From Welwitschia mirabilis (taxonomy: Eukaryota > Gnetophyta > Gnetopsida > Welwitschiales): a DNA stretch of 64,000 nucleotides. Below the pieces are notes generated by a model, which saw nothing but the letters and a program-made list of their open reading frames with translations, was not told the DNA's origin and ran no database searches. Below are positions 23,474 to 35,597 of this stretch, one piece after another. Position 1 is the stretch's first letter. Every line of letters starts with the position of its first letter. The DNA lies in NCBI GenBank assembly GCA_051453625.1, contig JBOZIK010000001.1, forward strand, positions 153,093,399 through 153,157,398. The letters run 5' to 3'. A program made the translations under genes and the position numbers.

Positions 23474-26400
23474 TGCTGTGAGATATTAATGGCAAAATCA
23501 AATAGGAAAAATCTCTATTACAACACTTACAATAATTGATGGAGGAATCACCTAGAATTCTCATGGAAATAAGATAATCCTAGCTAAGTCTTAACTAGTC
23601 AACCTAAGAATTCAAACTATTCCTCAACTTCCAATTCTTTAAAGGCTATACTTCATTAGTTTATGAAAGCTTAACATCATATCAATTCTTCACAATAATA
23701 ATTTAACCAAGAAACCACTTTCATGTTGCAAACGTTATAAGAATATATGCAACACCTAAGTCAAACTACCACACATATTCTCACATCACTGTACCAACAT
23801 AAAAAGAGAAAACTTGTTACTACACATGAGTGTAACTGGTAGCTGCAATTTAATGGAAAATGCATAAATTAAGGAAATCAATGTTATAAATTTAAGAAGT
23901 AAGAAAGAAATCAATAAAGAGATAAAAGAGAAAGAACCCTAAGAAGGAAAAGTATAACAAGTAAGCCTAAAATAGGAAAAATATAGGAAAAAAGCATGAA
24001 GTAGAAGAAGCTTTTATAACTTATAAAGACCCCTATGCTTTTCTTAATAACTTAAAAAAATCAATTAGCTAAGAAATAACAAGAGACACTAGAAATTTAA
24101 GGAAGTAAAAATTGATGTCCCTTGTTTAGAATCCATCAAATAAGTACATTCCTATGCTAAATTCTTGAAATATCTATGCATTGTTAAAAGAAGGATGAAT
24201 ATGAAAAGTAAAGATTTTCTTGCTTAATAAACTATTTTCATAATTCAAAAATAAATCCCTCCAAAATACAAAGATCCATAATGCGCTACCATAGCCATTA
24301 CAATTGGGAACACAAACTTTTAACAAGCCTTGTTAAATATTAGATCTAGTGTTAATCTTTTCCTTTATAGTACTTATAAGAAACATGGTTTAAATTATTT
24401 GAAATATACCAAACTCCAGTATATGTTTAGTTCTATAAGATATTATCATCTATAAAACATGTACTCTAGTTATCAAGGTATAGATAATAGTCATAAATAA
24501 GAAACTAGGGTGTTCTATCATAGTAGAGTCGACCCTTATTTTTATTCTCTCATAAGGACTGGGAAAATTCTTTAAATGTTATACGAACTAGTAAAGGTTT
24601 TAAAAATATGTTTAAGTATAAGAATTGCTTAGAAAATAATTAAAAAAAGAATTTAATTGATTTAATATCTCCTTTTAAGAATAAAAATTAACTCTTCATA
24701 ATGCATCTATCATGCAAATCTTAACAAAGTAAGAGATAATTCACTAAGTACAACTTGGTTTCTTAAATAAGTAATAAATTATTTGTTACATATTTTAAAT
24801 GTAATGAAGTACAAGTAAAGGAAATGTTATGTCTTATTATGAAATTAAAAAAATTAGAATAGCGTAAAAGATATCATATATTAATATATCAATCATATAC
24901 ACCTTAAAAAGCATTAAAGAAATAAATATAACATAAAAGTATAACCAATATTTAGAAAACTCTATTACATAACTAGTAATCTTAAGTAAATCAAAGATGA
25001 AAAAATAAAGTAATCCTCATCACAAATTAAAGTGCATTCACTAATGATGCAACTAATACAAATAATAATAAATCATAGGTTAGTCCTAAGGTAATGCATA
25101 GTAGATGCCATTTATAACAATCATTTTCTTATAAGTAGGGAGGATGACAAGAAGACTTATAACTCTATGATGAGATAAGCCCTCATCATAGCGATTAAAA
25201 TTTTATGTCTAACATGAAAAAGTTCCTATGGATGATGATGAATAACACTCTTATAATGGCTTACTTTAAGCACTAAAATTAATCAAGAGATAATATGTGA
25301 AGAAAGATTAACCATTAACATAGGTTGTGCTTTTATAGTTCATCTTAAAATTAAAGATGTTTATTGATTTACCTTTATTAATAACAAATGAGTAGCAATA
25401 AATATACTTATGAATAGAACATAAATATGTAGTCCTTTATCTTTGTAGACTAGTTTAGTAATATGTTGTAGGGTTAATCTATTAACTTAGCATCTAATGA
25501 GTTTGTCATTCTTTATTGCACCCATTTGGCTCTAAAACACCAATAATGTTAATAGTTTAAATGGAAAGCTAATATATTTATCTATCTTAATTTGTTAATA
25601 GTTTAAATGAAAAACTAATCTCTTTAGCTAGCTTAATTCCAATAAAGTCTAGATAGCTAAGGTGAACTAAAATAAAATACCAAAATTCACTTCGTAGTAA
25701 AAATTATGGAAACTAATAGATAAACATGGTTAGCAATAAATTAATTAAAAATATAGGAGTTATAGCCTTAAAAATATAATAATTTACTAAATTCTAGAGG
25801 AAAAATATATAAAATGTTAATCATAAATAAAGGCATATCTTGCTTATATAAATAATAAATAAAATTTCAAATTAGATTTGAGAATTATTAATAGTAACTT
25901 AAACCATTTTATATAATCAAAAGAAGTATATATTTCCAAATATAACTCATGGTTCAAGACATAGTAGATGTAACAAATCCCTTTAGCTTAGTTAGAATTT
26001 ATTTAAAGATCAAGAAAACTTAAGAACAAAAATGAATGTCCTTTTTTACTTAATAATTTTTAGGAAAAAAATAATAGTAAGTCCTCTATAAATCTCATGG
26101 CTCTCTTAAAGATGACTACATGAGATCCATAGCTCTTATTTTATTATTCAAAATCTACCCATATTTTTAGTTTTATTAAAATGAAAGTAAGAATAAGATT
26201 AAAAAACTTTGGTTTCTTAGATTTTTTCCATATTTACATCTAAAATAATGAATCAAAATAAATATCAACTCCTTGTAAATTTTTATCAGTGAAAAATTTA
26301 ATTTTAGACCTATGTATTTTTTGAATGTGACTAGTTTTTAGATCTTAACTGGTAATTGTTCCAAAATAAAATATATGAATAACATCAAAGATTCATTCGC

Positions 26401-26635
26401 ATTTGGATTTGAAATTTTCAAAAAATAAATAAAAACATAAATTGAAAAGTAAAACTTTATTGCCTACTTAAAATTATTTCCTTAAGAATGATTTGATATT
26501 TCATTACTTTTTTATAAGAACTTGGTTATCATAAGAATTTAATCTAGATTTATCTTGTTTATTTAATTGATTCATTCTAATTTTTACATATTTTTGAAGA
26601 TTAAGATTAAGTCTACAAATGGCATCAAAATCTTA
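23474..26635. other. AT-rich, nothing firmly recognised
   Basis: AGAGTCGACCCTTATTTTTA near 24525 resembles a segment common in plant gypsy LTRs, but no LTR could be bounded. Otherwise no coding frame or named repeat is seen. Confidence 0.35.
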
Positions 26636-26639
26636 ATGT

Positions 26640-27110
26640 TCTAACTTAACATGTAGAAATCATTGTTTACCAAAAATAAGTTAGTATCGAGTCGTGCTAA
26701 TGGATGTTTTGTAAGCTATCCATAATGCATTAGACAATTTTAAAAATCAATATTTTGAGTAATCTCATGCTTTATTACTTTTTATTAACCATTGGTTTGA
26801 GGATGGAAAGTAGTAGTTACATTATAACTGATTCCACAGTTTAGCATAAGGTTTCTAAATATTTTAGTGTAAAAAGGATTCCTTAATCAGTAATGATTAT
26901 TTTTCCTAAACTTAACAAAGCACATGCTTTACTACATCATTTCACACACTTCTATGATAGTCAACATGCCACATCTTATTTGAAAATCTTAAAACTTAAA
27001 GATCATGAATGAAGACATAAAACTTAGCCCTTTTCAAATTGATAGATGTACAAGTAACAGTTCTCAACCACATACTTTTTCTAACCATATTGCAGTAGGG
27101 GAAACAATGC
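26640..27110 (-). pseudogene. Ty3/gypsy integrase scrap
   Basis: On the minus strand the frame through 26900 gives ITD-stop-GILFTLKYLE, then, after a shift, a YNVTTTFHPQTNG-like segment near 26800. These match the ISDxGxxFxSxxF and ATAYHPQTDGQ motifs of gypsy integrase, with the catalytic Asp in ITD still present. A decayed zinc-binding region lies at about 27030-27110. No LTRs were found with it. Confidence 0.6.
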
Positions 27111-28302
27111 TTATACATATGCATGCCTAATCATAACATAAAGATTTTAAAATATTTTTTATTATTATTAAATACATAATTCTAACTATAATGCATGTTG
27201 TAATGAATTGTGAACCTAGAGATGCATGTGACAATTGGGGCTTAAGTAATTCAGATGTTATGATCTACGGACTTCCTTTCTCATAGGGATGACAACACCT
27301 CTAGTCTTAATATCTATCATATTATTTTTATTATAAGATATTATGTGATCATGGATGGTGTAATTTTCCTTGGTCATTTGTTCTATCTTTTCTAGCTTAA
27401 ATGACTCTAAGTACTTTTAAATTATGATTTTTCCCTAGGGTTCTAGGTAGGGATACTGTTTTTCTTTATAGTTTCTTATTCTTATATATATCATATTATG
27501 TCTTTTGTGGTGATTAATAGACTTTTTAATTTTTCCTACTAAAAGAAGATAAACATAATACTAACTTGATAAAAATGTGGATTTAATAACAAAGACAAAA
27601 CTAGAAAGTGATTAGTGTACTTACGCCTTTTCCATACTCATCCTTAAACATCATCATTGCATGTTTAAAATCTAGTGTTTTTTTAATTCCTTTAGTGTTT
27701 TTATCTAGGTAAATAAGACATGAAACTATTCCAAACATTTTACTTAATTTCCTAAATGGACTTATGTAAGATAACATATAAGGGAGAATCATGCACATAT
27801 TTGATGACAGAAACTATCATCTAAACTAATAAGATTTTATTTATTTGAAAACTAGATTGGAATGTCTGGTTCAGTAAAGTCGCAGGTTAAAAAAACCGAG
27901 AAATGAGGACATGAAATTAAAGAATCTACTAAGGAAATTTTGATGGAAACATGTTCTTCATACAAGGTAATTACGGTAATGAAGATAAGGTGATTTGTGC
28001 TTTTGATGTGAAATATTCCCATCTCAAGCCCACACATTACTAAATAAAACAAAGAATCCCAAGGAGTAAAATTAATTATTTTGATTATAAAATATTAAAA
28101 AATTTATATTAAATATAAGAAGACATGAATTAAATTATATAAATATATCTTTTTCTAACTTTTTTCTTTCTTTCTTTTTTTAAATCTTGAAAAGAAGCTT
28201 CACTAATTAATTTACAAAAGGTCAGTACAAAATAAATGATCATCTCCTTACTCTTATGCAAAGAGATCATTCATTACTTTTTAAATAAATCCAATTTACT
28301 AC
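27111..28302. other. AT-rich, nothing recognised
   Basis: Two minus-strand open frames of about 65 codons (27601-27798 and 27852-28052) resemble no known family and are not called. Confidence 0.35.
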
Positions 28303-28315
28303 CACTACAAGAAAA
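28303..28315 (+). mobile_element. possible CACTA transposon terminus
   Basis: CACTACAAGAAAA is the classic start of plant CACTA (En/Spm-like) terminal inverted repeats. No inverted partner TTTTCTTGTAGTG was found downstream and no transposase was recognised, so it is at best a one-ended relic. Confidence 0.35.
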
Positions 28316-30553
28316 GGGCATAATATTAGCACTTTGATCATTAATTCTACTTTCTTCTTATTTTTTTCCTTTTTCCAGTTCTAGATGTGACACCTCTATA
28401 ATAAGAGCAATATGTAGTGGTTTTATATATGTGATTCTCATACATTAATGGTATCATTCAAGTAAAGATGTTTAAAAAAAGGAAGGGGAAAAAATAAACT
28501 ACTTTTATGCTTATAGCATATGGTTGTGCTGATCATGATAAAGTGAAGAATATAGTTACGTATTAAAAGAAATGTTAGAAACCATATTTGTAGTAGTAGT
28601 TATTATATATACTTATGATAAAGTTTACCTAAGCAAGTCTGATATCTATGTAAAATATATGTATATTTAAACAAGTCCTATAAGTCTATGTAATGAGAAA
28701 TATGTATAATACCATAAGGAATGCTAACAAGTATATAATTGAATAAGAAAAAATAATTAGTGCTTAGTTTATTTGAGTTGTAAAGATTGTAATTAATTTT
28801 GTGATGTTAAAATAAAAGTCTAAATTTTAAAAAATTTACATATGAATAAAATAGTTTAGTATTTTAATATTATTAGTAGTGTCAAACTTATATTACAAGG
28901 AGATTTGTAGTATTACAAGAAAAATAAAGTGAAAATGTGATTTAAAAAGCCCTAGCTAATATGACATGGGATACAAGTTTAACGATAAGTATTACACATG
29001 AGTAAGAAAGTATAAATAGCATGGATTATTATTTTTAGTACAAATTAAGCTTAAGATTACTATTAATTGTATAAATATGCTACTAACATGGTTATTATGT
29101 ATTCTAACTAGTATGAAACTTTTCTTCCATGTAGAAGGTTAAGGGTTTAAAGTTTTGGATGCCTCATTTGACACTAGAATGTAAGGCTCTAAATTAATTA
29201 AATCATTTGTTTAGATGATCGTGATGGCTCTAAATCTAAGAGGAGGAATAATCACTAATTCTTTTGTGTTTTACATCGCCTTTTTAATGGTAGCACCTTA
29301 ATTATCTCGTAGCTCTTAATTGTTACTTGTGATATGTGGATGTTATGTATAATAATAATTATCTCTTGGTAAATAGTCATCACTCTAAAGATGACTTTGC
29401 ATTGATAGAGCAAAGCATGAAAGATTAATTTTTGTTTATCACACAATGATCTATGAACACTTATACCATTTTTTAGTGTTATTAGATGTAACTTTCTTAC
29501 CTTTATTTCCAACTATATGCTTAACCTTGTAACTAATGCTCATCACATGATTACCTATGGTCTTAGGTAAAGAACAATCATCCTTATTTCATGTATCGTT
29601 CCCTAGTTGCATCAATTAGAGACATGTTACATGTAGTGTTTTATCCCTAGTATATTTGTATTAAATTATTATATCAATCTAAATATATAGGATAAACTTA
29701 CAAGAAATGCAAAAAATACTTCAATAATATATCACATAATAAAACTATAGATACCATATGTACATCATATGATATTAGTTACCTTAATTTGAATCTAAAA
29801 TATTTACCTTATATACCACTCTAGGATCATGTAATAAAGGATGCTTAAAGTTTTGATAGTACTTTTTTCTTTGTTTATGGTGATCTATTGCTTAGTCACA
29901 TGAATTTTTTTTTTTTTAGTTCCACTATCTTTATGGCCTTGTCACAAGCTTGTTAATCTTCTACTTACTTTGCATTTTGGATGTTCTTGAAGCCTAATAT
30001 CAAATTAGTGTTTGGGTTCTAAGATTTCCCCTCAACAAAACGATTTACCTCTAAATAGATAAGAAAATGTAAGATTAAATAAAACATTAGATAAGGTTTG
30101 TTGATTTCTTCTTTGTATGCAACATGCATTATTATACAAAAATGGATGTTAGTGTGTGAGTTGGCTTGTGGATTTCCCATTGTATTGAATGCGTACCTGG
30201 CTTGAGCTTCAGTGTTTTGGTATGAATCACATAAGGACCCTAAATGGTTCTTAGTCTAATTAAGAAACACACTAAACCATATTACATGTTATTTTAAGTT
30301 TAAAAACTCTTTTATAATATATTGATGTGTTGTCTTTGAAAAAACATGGAACAGTGCCCTTGTGACCTTATAATTGCAATCTTAATTCTTAAAAAAAATT
30401 CTGTCAACCACAAAAAAAACATATTAATATATATTATAAAACCATGTAGTTAAATACAATGAATGAAAGTTCTCGAATTCATATAAACTAGCTTACTTAA
30501 TGCTTTGCCTAGATACAATATCAAAAGTTGGGCTCATCCAACGTCATGAAATA
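28316..30553. other. AT-rich, nothing recognised
   Basis: No coding frame, repeat or element boundary could be supported between the CACTA-like end and the 3' side of the metacaspase. Confidence 0.35.
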
Positions 30554-30787
30554 CTAAAAGGGTAAGCCTAAATTAAAGTCAAAGAATATCCGAATATAAG
30601 CTTTAACTATTCTTCTGCGATTATGGAATTTCCAGCCATTATGACCATAAAATGAATGCATCAATGAACAAGCCTTTTCTACTGTAAATTCAATCACAGC
30701 AAAACCAACATCAAAGATGACGACGAATCCAACAACATTACAGTAACGATATCTAACCGGAAGAAATGACGCCGCCTTCATCACAGG
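30554..30787 (-). other. 3' UTR of the metacaspase with in-frame open extension
   Basis: After the TAG stop the same frame stays open for a further 78 codons, reading PVMKAASFLPVRYRYC, a hydrophobic VVGFVVIFDVGFAVIEF part and an HNRRRIVKAYIRIFFDF part. The annotated stop falls exactly where AtMC9-type proteins end, so this is probably 3' UTR. No canonical AATAAA was seen close by on the minus strand. Confidence 0.5.
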
Positions 30788-31994
30788 CTAACGCTGACTC
30801 AGAAAAATGGCCTTGGCATTGGCGTCGCTGCAGTAGAGACACGGATGCTGTTCATATCCGTCTCGGGCCAGAATCTTCCGAGCCTGCAGCACAAGCTCTT
30901 TGTTGCTTATCGGCTTTGGATGATCACCCAGAACCTTCTGCAACGCATCGCTGAACGCCCCAAATGCCTCGCTGTTGTTGCCGCTCGGACACGCATCTGC
31001 GGACGTCTCGTCCGACTGACATCCGCTCATTAGAATTCCCATGTCGGGATCCACCTTCGCCTTCTGCTTCGCCGCCGCTTCGTCTCCTTTTCCGGACTCT
31101 TCTTCAAGGATCTCTTTGCTGTGCAGGCTGAAGCTCGCGCTCTTCCTTATGCTCTGCGTCGCATGCGTTCCGAACACCTTGAACACCGCCGCGTTCACCT
31201 CCGTAACCTCTCCTTCATCCGGGATTTGCTCTTTCAGCGCTTCCAGAATGTCCTCAGGAGGTATGAAACGAGGTTTCACCGCGGGCGCTTCCGCCTTTGC
31301 TTGGCGCGTGGGGCGATTTGGGCCGATCTGCTCTGTTTCCTTGTCAATCAGTCCTCCGCTGTGGCACGAATCTGAAATTATTGTGAATGATGTTCCTTGT
31401 GGCAACTGGTTCACCAGAGTTCTGAAATCGTCATCTGCAAACACAAAGTTTCACAATTTCACTGAATGTTGCAAAATTTTGGCTGGAATTCACAACATAT
31501 CCCGTTCTGTAAACAATATATCGTTCTGAAAAATATTATGGCTCACCTTTGATAAGGTTAAGATCGCAAGGAACAATACATTCGTCGTAGCCGGTCTCGT
31601 CGCCGGTGTGCCGTACGCGGGTACCATGGCCACTGTAGTGAAAGAAAAGAACGTCGCCAGAAGAAGCCTTGCGGATCATCGCCTGAAGAGACGCCATAAT
31701 ATTCTGGCCGGTCGGAAGAGTATAATTCTCGTCTGTGTCAATCAGTGTTTCAATGTTTTCTTCAGAAAACCCGAATCTTTCAAGCAGCGTCTTCGTCATG
31801 CGCGTTACGTCGTTGACACAGCCATGCAGCTCGTTTTTCGTATTGGGATAATTGCAGCCCACCAGAACTGCATATCGCGACGCGACATGCAAGTCTCTGC
31901 TGCTACCGGCGCTGCTTTCAGAAGAATGCTTATCCATGACTCGCCTGAAAACTTCCTTGAGCTTTTTCATGGGCGAAAACCTCTTGCCGGCCAT
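30788..31994 (-). CDS. type II metacaspase, AtMC9-like, 2 exons
   Basis: Metacaspases are cysteine proteases of clan CD that cut after Arg or Lys; AtMC9-type enzymes act in cell death and autolysis, for example in xylem. Exon 1 is 31994-31547 and exon 2 is 31434-30788, joined as Asp150, giving 364 aa. The p20 part begins at about residue 41 ([12 protein letters not shown]). The catalytic dyad is His123 (HYSGHGTR) and Cys173 (SDSCHSGG). Cys47 matches the second conserved Cys. The p10 part (about 280-364) has [14 protein letters not shown] and ends [13 protein letters not shown]...FLSQR. Arg205, in [10 protein letters not shown], aligns with the self-cleavage site of AtMC9. The first ATG has a good context (AAG ATG GC). 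About 30 extra residues, basic then Ser-rich, precede p20 compared with AtMC9. All catalytic landmarks are intact, and the gene is much GC-richer than its surroundings. Confidence 0.93.
31435..31546 (-). other. metacaspase intron, 112 bp
   Basis: The donor is AAAG/GTGAGC at 31547/31546 and the acceptor TTTGCAG/ATGACG at 31435/31434, phase 1. Splicing joins NLIK to [11 protein letters not shown] and so restores the CDxNLITDDDFR segment conserved in the family. The intron is AT-rich with a T-rich 3' end. Confidence 0.9.
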
Positions 31995-32094
31995 CTTATT
32001 TATGACCCAAAAAAAGATTGTCGATTTGCAGTAAGAACTGACACAGAGCGGAGACCTGCGCTTTCAGAATCTCGGATTTCGTGCGCGGGAAGCG

Positions 32095-32106
32095 CTATAT
32101 AAATAG
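32095..32106 (-). promoter_or_regulatory. TATA box of the metacaspase promoter
   Basis: CTATTTATATAG on the minus strand lies about 100 bp upstream of the start codon, predicting a 5' UTR of about 65-75 nt. On the plus strand the same site reads TATATAAATAG, itself a good TATA box, so direction cannot be settled from this site alone; no convincing plus-strand gene follows. Confidence 0.65.
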
Positions 32107-32139
32107 AGGATTGCTCTCAGGCAGTGACACAAGGGGAGA

Positions 32140-32520
32140 TTGAAGTAAAGTCATGAATGTGTCAAAGCGGGTGTTTGGCGTTTACTTAATGTTTAATAAT
32201 TGCGCTTAGTTTATGGTTTTGCGCGGAGGTGGCGAAGATGCACCACACGTTTCCATGTGAGCAGTGGAGCACGTCGATGACGTGTTTATGTTAATTGCCG
32301 ATCCGTGAGTTGGACTCCGCAGGCGCCGGGATTGGAGAGCGTTTTGCACTAGTGAATCGGCGAGTTTTCTTGAAGAGGTTGCGCCGTATGAGACAAGCTT
32401 CTGCGTCATTACAGATGGATTCGCGCCTAACTTATTCTCGGTCTTTGACTTCTTCAGTGACTTTGCCGAAACTGCACTCGATCTTTTAATTTCGGAAAGA
32501 TATGTAGAGTCTAGACGCAC
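32140..32520 (-). promoter_or_regulatory. GC-rich upstream region of the metacaspase
   Basis: The GC- and CpG-rich island continues about 400 bp beyond the TATA box and then gives way to AT-rich DNA. It contains a paired ACGT element at 32270-32284 and an ACACGT core near 32245. Open frames exist on both strands (32206-32520 minus, 32295-32489 plus), but neither resembles a protein family, so it is read as promoter. An upstream exon cannot be fully excluded because a gap starts at 32675. Confidence 0.5.
32270..32284. promoter_or_regulatory. paired ACGT palindrome (bZIP-type site)
   Basis: CACGTCGATGACGTG is a perfect inverted repeat of CACGTC and GACGTG about a 3-bp spacer. It contains two ACGT cores and a TGACG motif, the cores bound by plant bZIP factors. 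It lies about 170 bp upstream of the TATA box. Confidence 0.6.
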
Positions 32521-32674
32521 TAAATACTTGTGTTTTGAGATTGAACACTCTATCTGCGTGTTATTGCTTGCTCCTCTGTAACTAGATAAGTTTAGAGGCT
32601 TTTCCTATTGTAGGATCTTATGACCCTTGAGGATGTAAGTTTTCTTGAGTATCAAATGATAGGTTTGGTGTCTC

Positions 32675-32774
32675 NNNNNNNNNNNNNNNNNNNNNNNNNN
32701 NNNNNNNNNNNNNNNNNNNNNNNNNNNNNNNNNNNNNNNNNNNNNNNNNNNNNNNNNNNNNNNNNNNNNNNNNN
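32675..32774. other. assembly gap (100 N)
   Basis: Exactly 100 N, a conventional filler for a gap of unknown size. It lies about 600 bp upstream of the metacaspase start. Confidence 1.
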
Positions 32775-35597
32775 TTTCTATAAGTTATTTGATTTATAGG
32801 TTTACCTAAAGAACTTAAGGATTGCATAAATTCACACAATAATAATATAGTTGAAAATTTTTAACTTGATCCTCTAATATCAAAGTATAAAGTCATAGAA
32901 TTTCACACTTAAAAACTTTGAGTGACAAAGAAATACTTGCAATCTTTTATAAGATATAAGACTCATATTTATGTAAATAATAATTTACTTATAAAGTTTC
33001 ATAAGAACTTATGTCTAAAATTATATATGAATATATATATTTATACATATTTAAATAATTTATATTTATTAATGCTAAGGATTATAATTATCAGGTGATC
33101 CTATGATTCTGATTAATAGAAACCTTCAGTTAAGACAATTAGCATGGAATTGATTAACTAACCTTAGCATCTATTAGCGTGGCTTAAGTAAAATATATTA
33201 TGGCTTTTAATGATAATATTAGATCTTGACTCTAGCCAATTATTAAATAAATGATATGTATAAAATTTAAATAATTATTATTACTCTTCATAATATTTAA
33301 ATAGTAATTATTGTAGTAATATTATTTTTAGAAGTAACTTATCCATGGCATTCAATATAATAAAATGTCATTTCAAAGAAACCAACATAAAACCTCTAAA
33401 TCCACTAGTCATAAGGATAACAGATAGCCATGTATCCACAAGGAATATAATTAAAGATTAATTGTTATGCAGGTTATTCTATTTTAGTTATAGAAGACGA
33501 TATCCCTAAGCTATCTTGGTATGTATAAGATATAAATATAGTTGGAAAATAAATTTTATATTTACTTTTTATATTAGACTTAAGAAGGGTAGGTCCACAC
33601 ACAATAAAACCCATGTCTCCTACTGGTATTTGTCTCATACAACCACTTAAGAATTACTACTTATATAATCATTATCTTATGCCCTTTAACTTAGGTAATG
33701 TCAAATATGATCGATGCCATAAAATAATTCATCACTATCTTAGACCTTATCATCCACATATTCCATTATGACATTATTTCTTAAGGCTTATCAATCATCC
33801 ATCTCTTTCATCTTACTATGCATTTACTAGACTTACTGATCTTGAATAGTGGCCTTTTCATATAAATAAAAATAAGAGATCTTTGTCATCCCATGGTTTT
33901 GGTTGAGATTAGATGGATCCTTTCTTTTTAAGATAAATTCATCCTTTTCTTTGAGTTATTTTATTAAGGCTTAACTCATTTGATGTCTTTAATTTAGAAT
34001 CAAGGGAAAAGGGTGGATTTTCTTCTTTCATAAAGTTAATCATTCATGGAAACAAGATTGTTTATTTATTATGCTAATAAGCCAATGATCCATTTCATGT
34101 GCTATAAATATAAAAATAAAAAATGATAAAGAGAAAAAAAAAAAAGAAAAATCTTGAATCTCTTTTAGCACATTTTTGTAATTATTTCTTTTGGATTTAG
34201 TTAACTACATAGGAGTTATGGATGCCTACTATTAATGCAACCCTAATGACTTATTTGTAATACATTCATCTAGATTAAGGCTATAGATTCTTGTTGGTAA
34301 TGTAGCAGTAAATCCTTCTTATATAACATGTTAAATCTAATGAAAAGAAGTATCACAATAATAAATTCTCAATATGATTGAATTCTTCAAACTTGGATGT
34401 TCATGAATGGCAAAAATAACTTAAGGTGGGATTAAAGACTTCTTATTATTTACTTGTTTTAATATTTGTAACTCAAGATATTTTTACCATTCTTAATTTA
34501 TATAAATCTAATTCATCAATATCATACCTTACTTTAACTTAGATCCATAAATAAATAGACTTTTCTTTAAATATTACTTTAGTTTCATAGTCCCTTTCAT
34601 CCGTAGCATGCATGGTAGAGTTCTAGCTGCATTTTTATTTGCCTCATTTTAATTCATACACTTTATTTCCATTCATTTTACCATTCCATACCACATGCAT
34701 TTACCATTCTATCTCTATGACAAAACATACCTAAAGGTAGATTTGTGTTTATTGTGATGAAATATCTTCTTCCATGAGTCATGCTATGATTAAATCACTC
34801 TAAACCATCATCTCATTACCTTACTTATTACACTTTTGAAATCCTTATATCTTTTGTTATTCATTCATCAGCCCTAACTGGCAGTGCCATTATTTTCACT
34901 TTGTTCATTCCACACTCCTTTACACAAATATTTCTTCATGTTTACAATAATTTAATTTCATTGACAGATCATAATCTTTCAAAAAATTAGACCATAATTT
35001 GGTCTTTATCCATTTTTCACCTTATTTTGATACTTCTTTCATCATCTTTATTTTTATAGTTTTCTTTATTTTATCTTTATAGTTTTCTTTATTTTATCTT
35101 TCTTTCTCTTCACTTTCCATTTCCCTCTATCTTTATTACTTTCATTTATAATAATTATTTTTGAGACCTTATCATCTAGCCATTTCTCATAGAATTCCAT
35201 TTGACTTTCACCCTTTTTTCATGCATATCTAGACATAGGATGTATTGTTTCCACTTTGAATTCTTTGCATGTACTTTCTCTTAGCAAATCCCTTGGCTTA
35301 AATTCCGTGAAATGGCAGCCTTATCTTTCATATTTTATTCTCATATGTGTATTACCTTCTCCATTATATAAATGTTGAGGATAAGGTTTTTCTTTGGTTA
35401 GGAGGAGTGGCATTTAGATTTAAGTATCTATCTTTTATACTCTATTTTCTTACCTAATTGTAAACTTAGGTTTAAATTGATTTTTTTTTTTTTGAATTCC
35501 TTCATTACTCCTTGCTTAATATTTGATTGATTTTCTTTGAAATTTTTTCTATACACCTATTTTTCTAAGGGACTATCAAAAGGTTGGTTGGGTATTA
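32775..35597. other. AT-rich, nothing recognised
   Basis: No coding remnant was recognised. The last 25 bases (AAAAGGTTGGTTGGG at about 35576-35592) are purine-rich and could be a worn polypurine tract before the following LTR. Confidence 0.35.

Noticed and set aside
30766-31529. Several long plus-strand open frames (up to 162 codons) opposite metacaspase exon 2
   Set aside because: They lie antisense to a well-conserved exon, resemble no family, and follow from its GC-rich codon use.
31608-32102. 164-codon plus-strand frame opposite exon 1 and the promoter
   Set aside because: Antisense to the p20-coding exon and running through the start codon and TATA region of the real gene; no protein similarity.
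32206-32520. Possible extra upstream exon or divergent small gene
   Set aside because: Both strands have open frames simply because the region is GC-rich; the translations are low-complexity Ser/Lys or Arg-rich and match nothing. The metacaspase start has a good context and a TATA box at the right distance.
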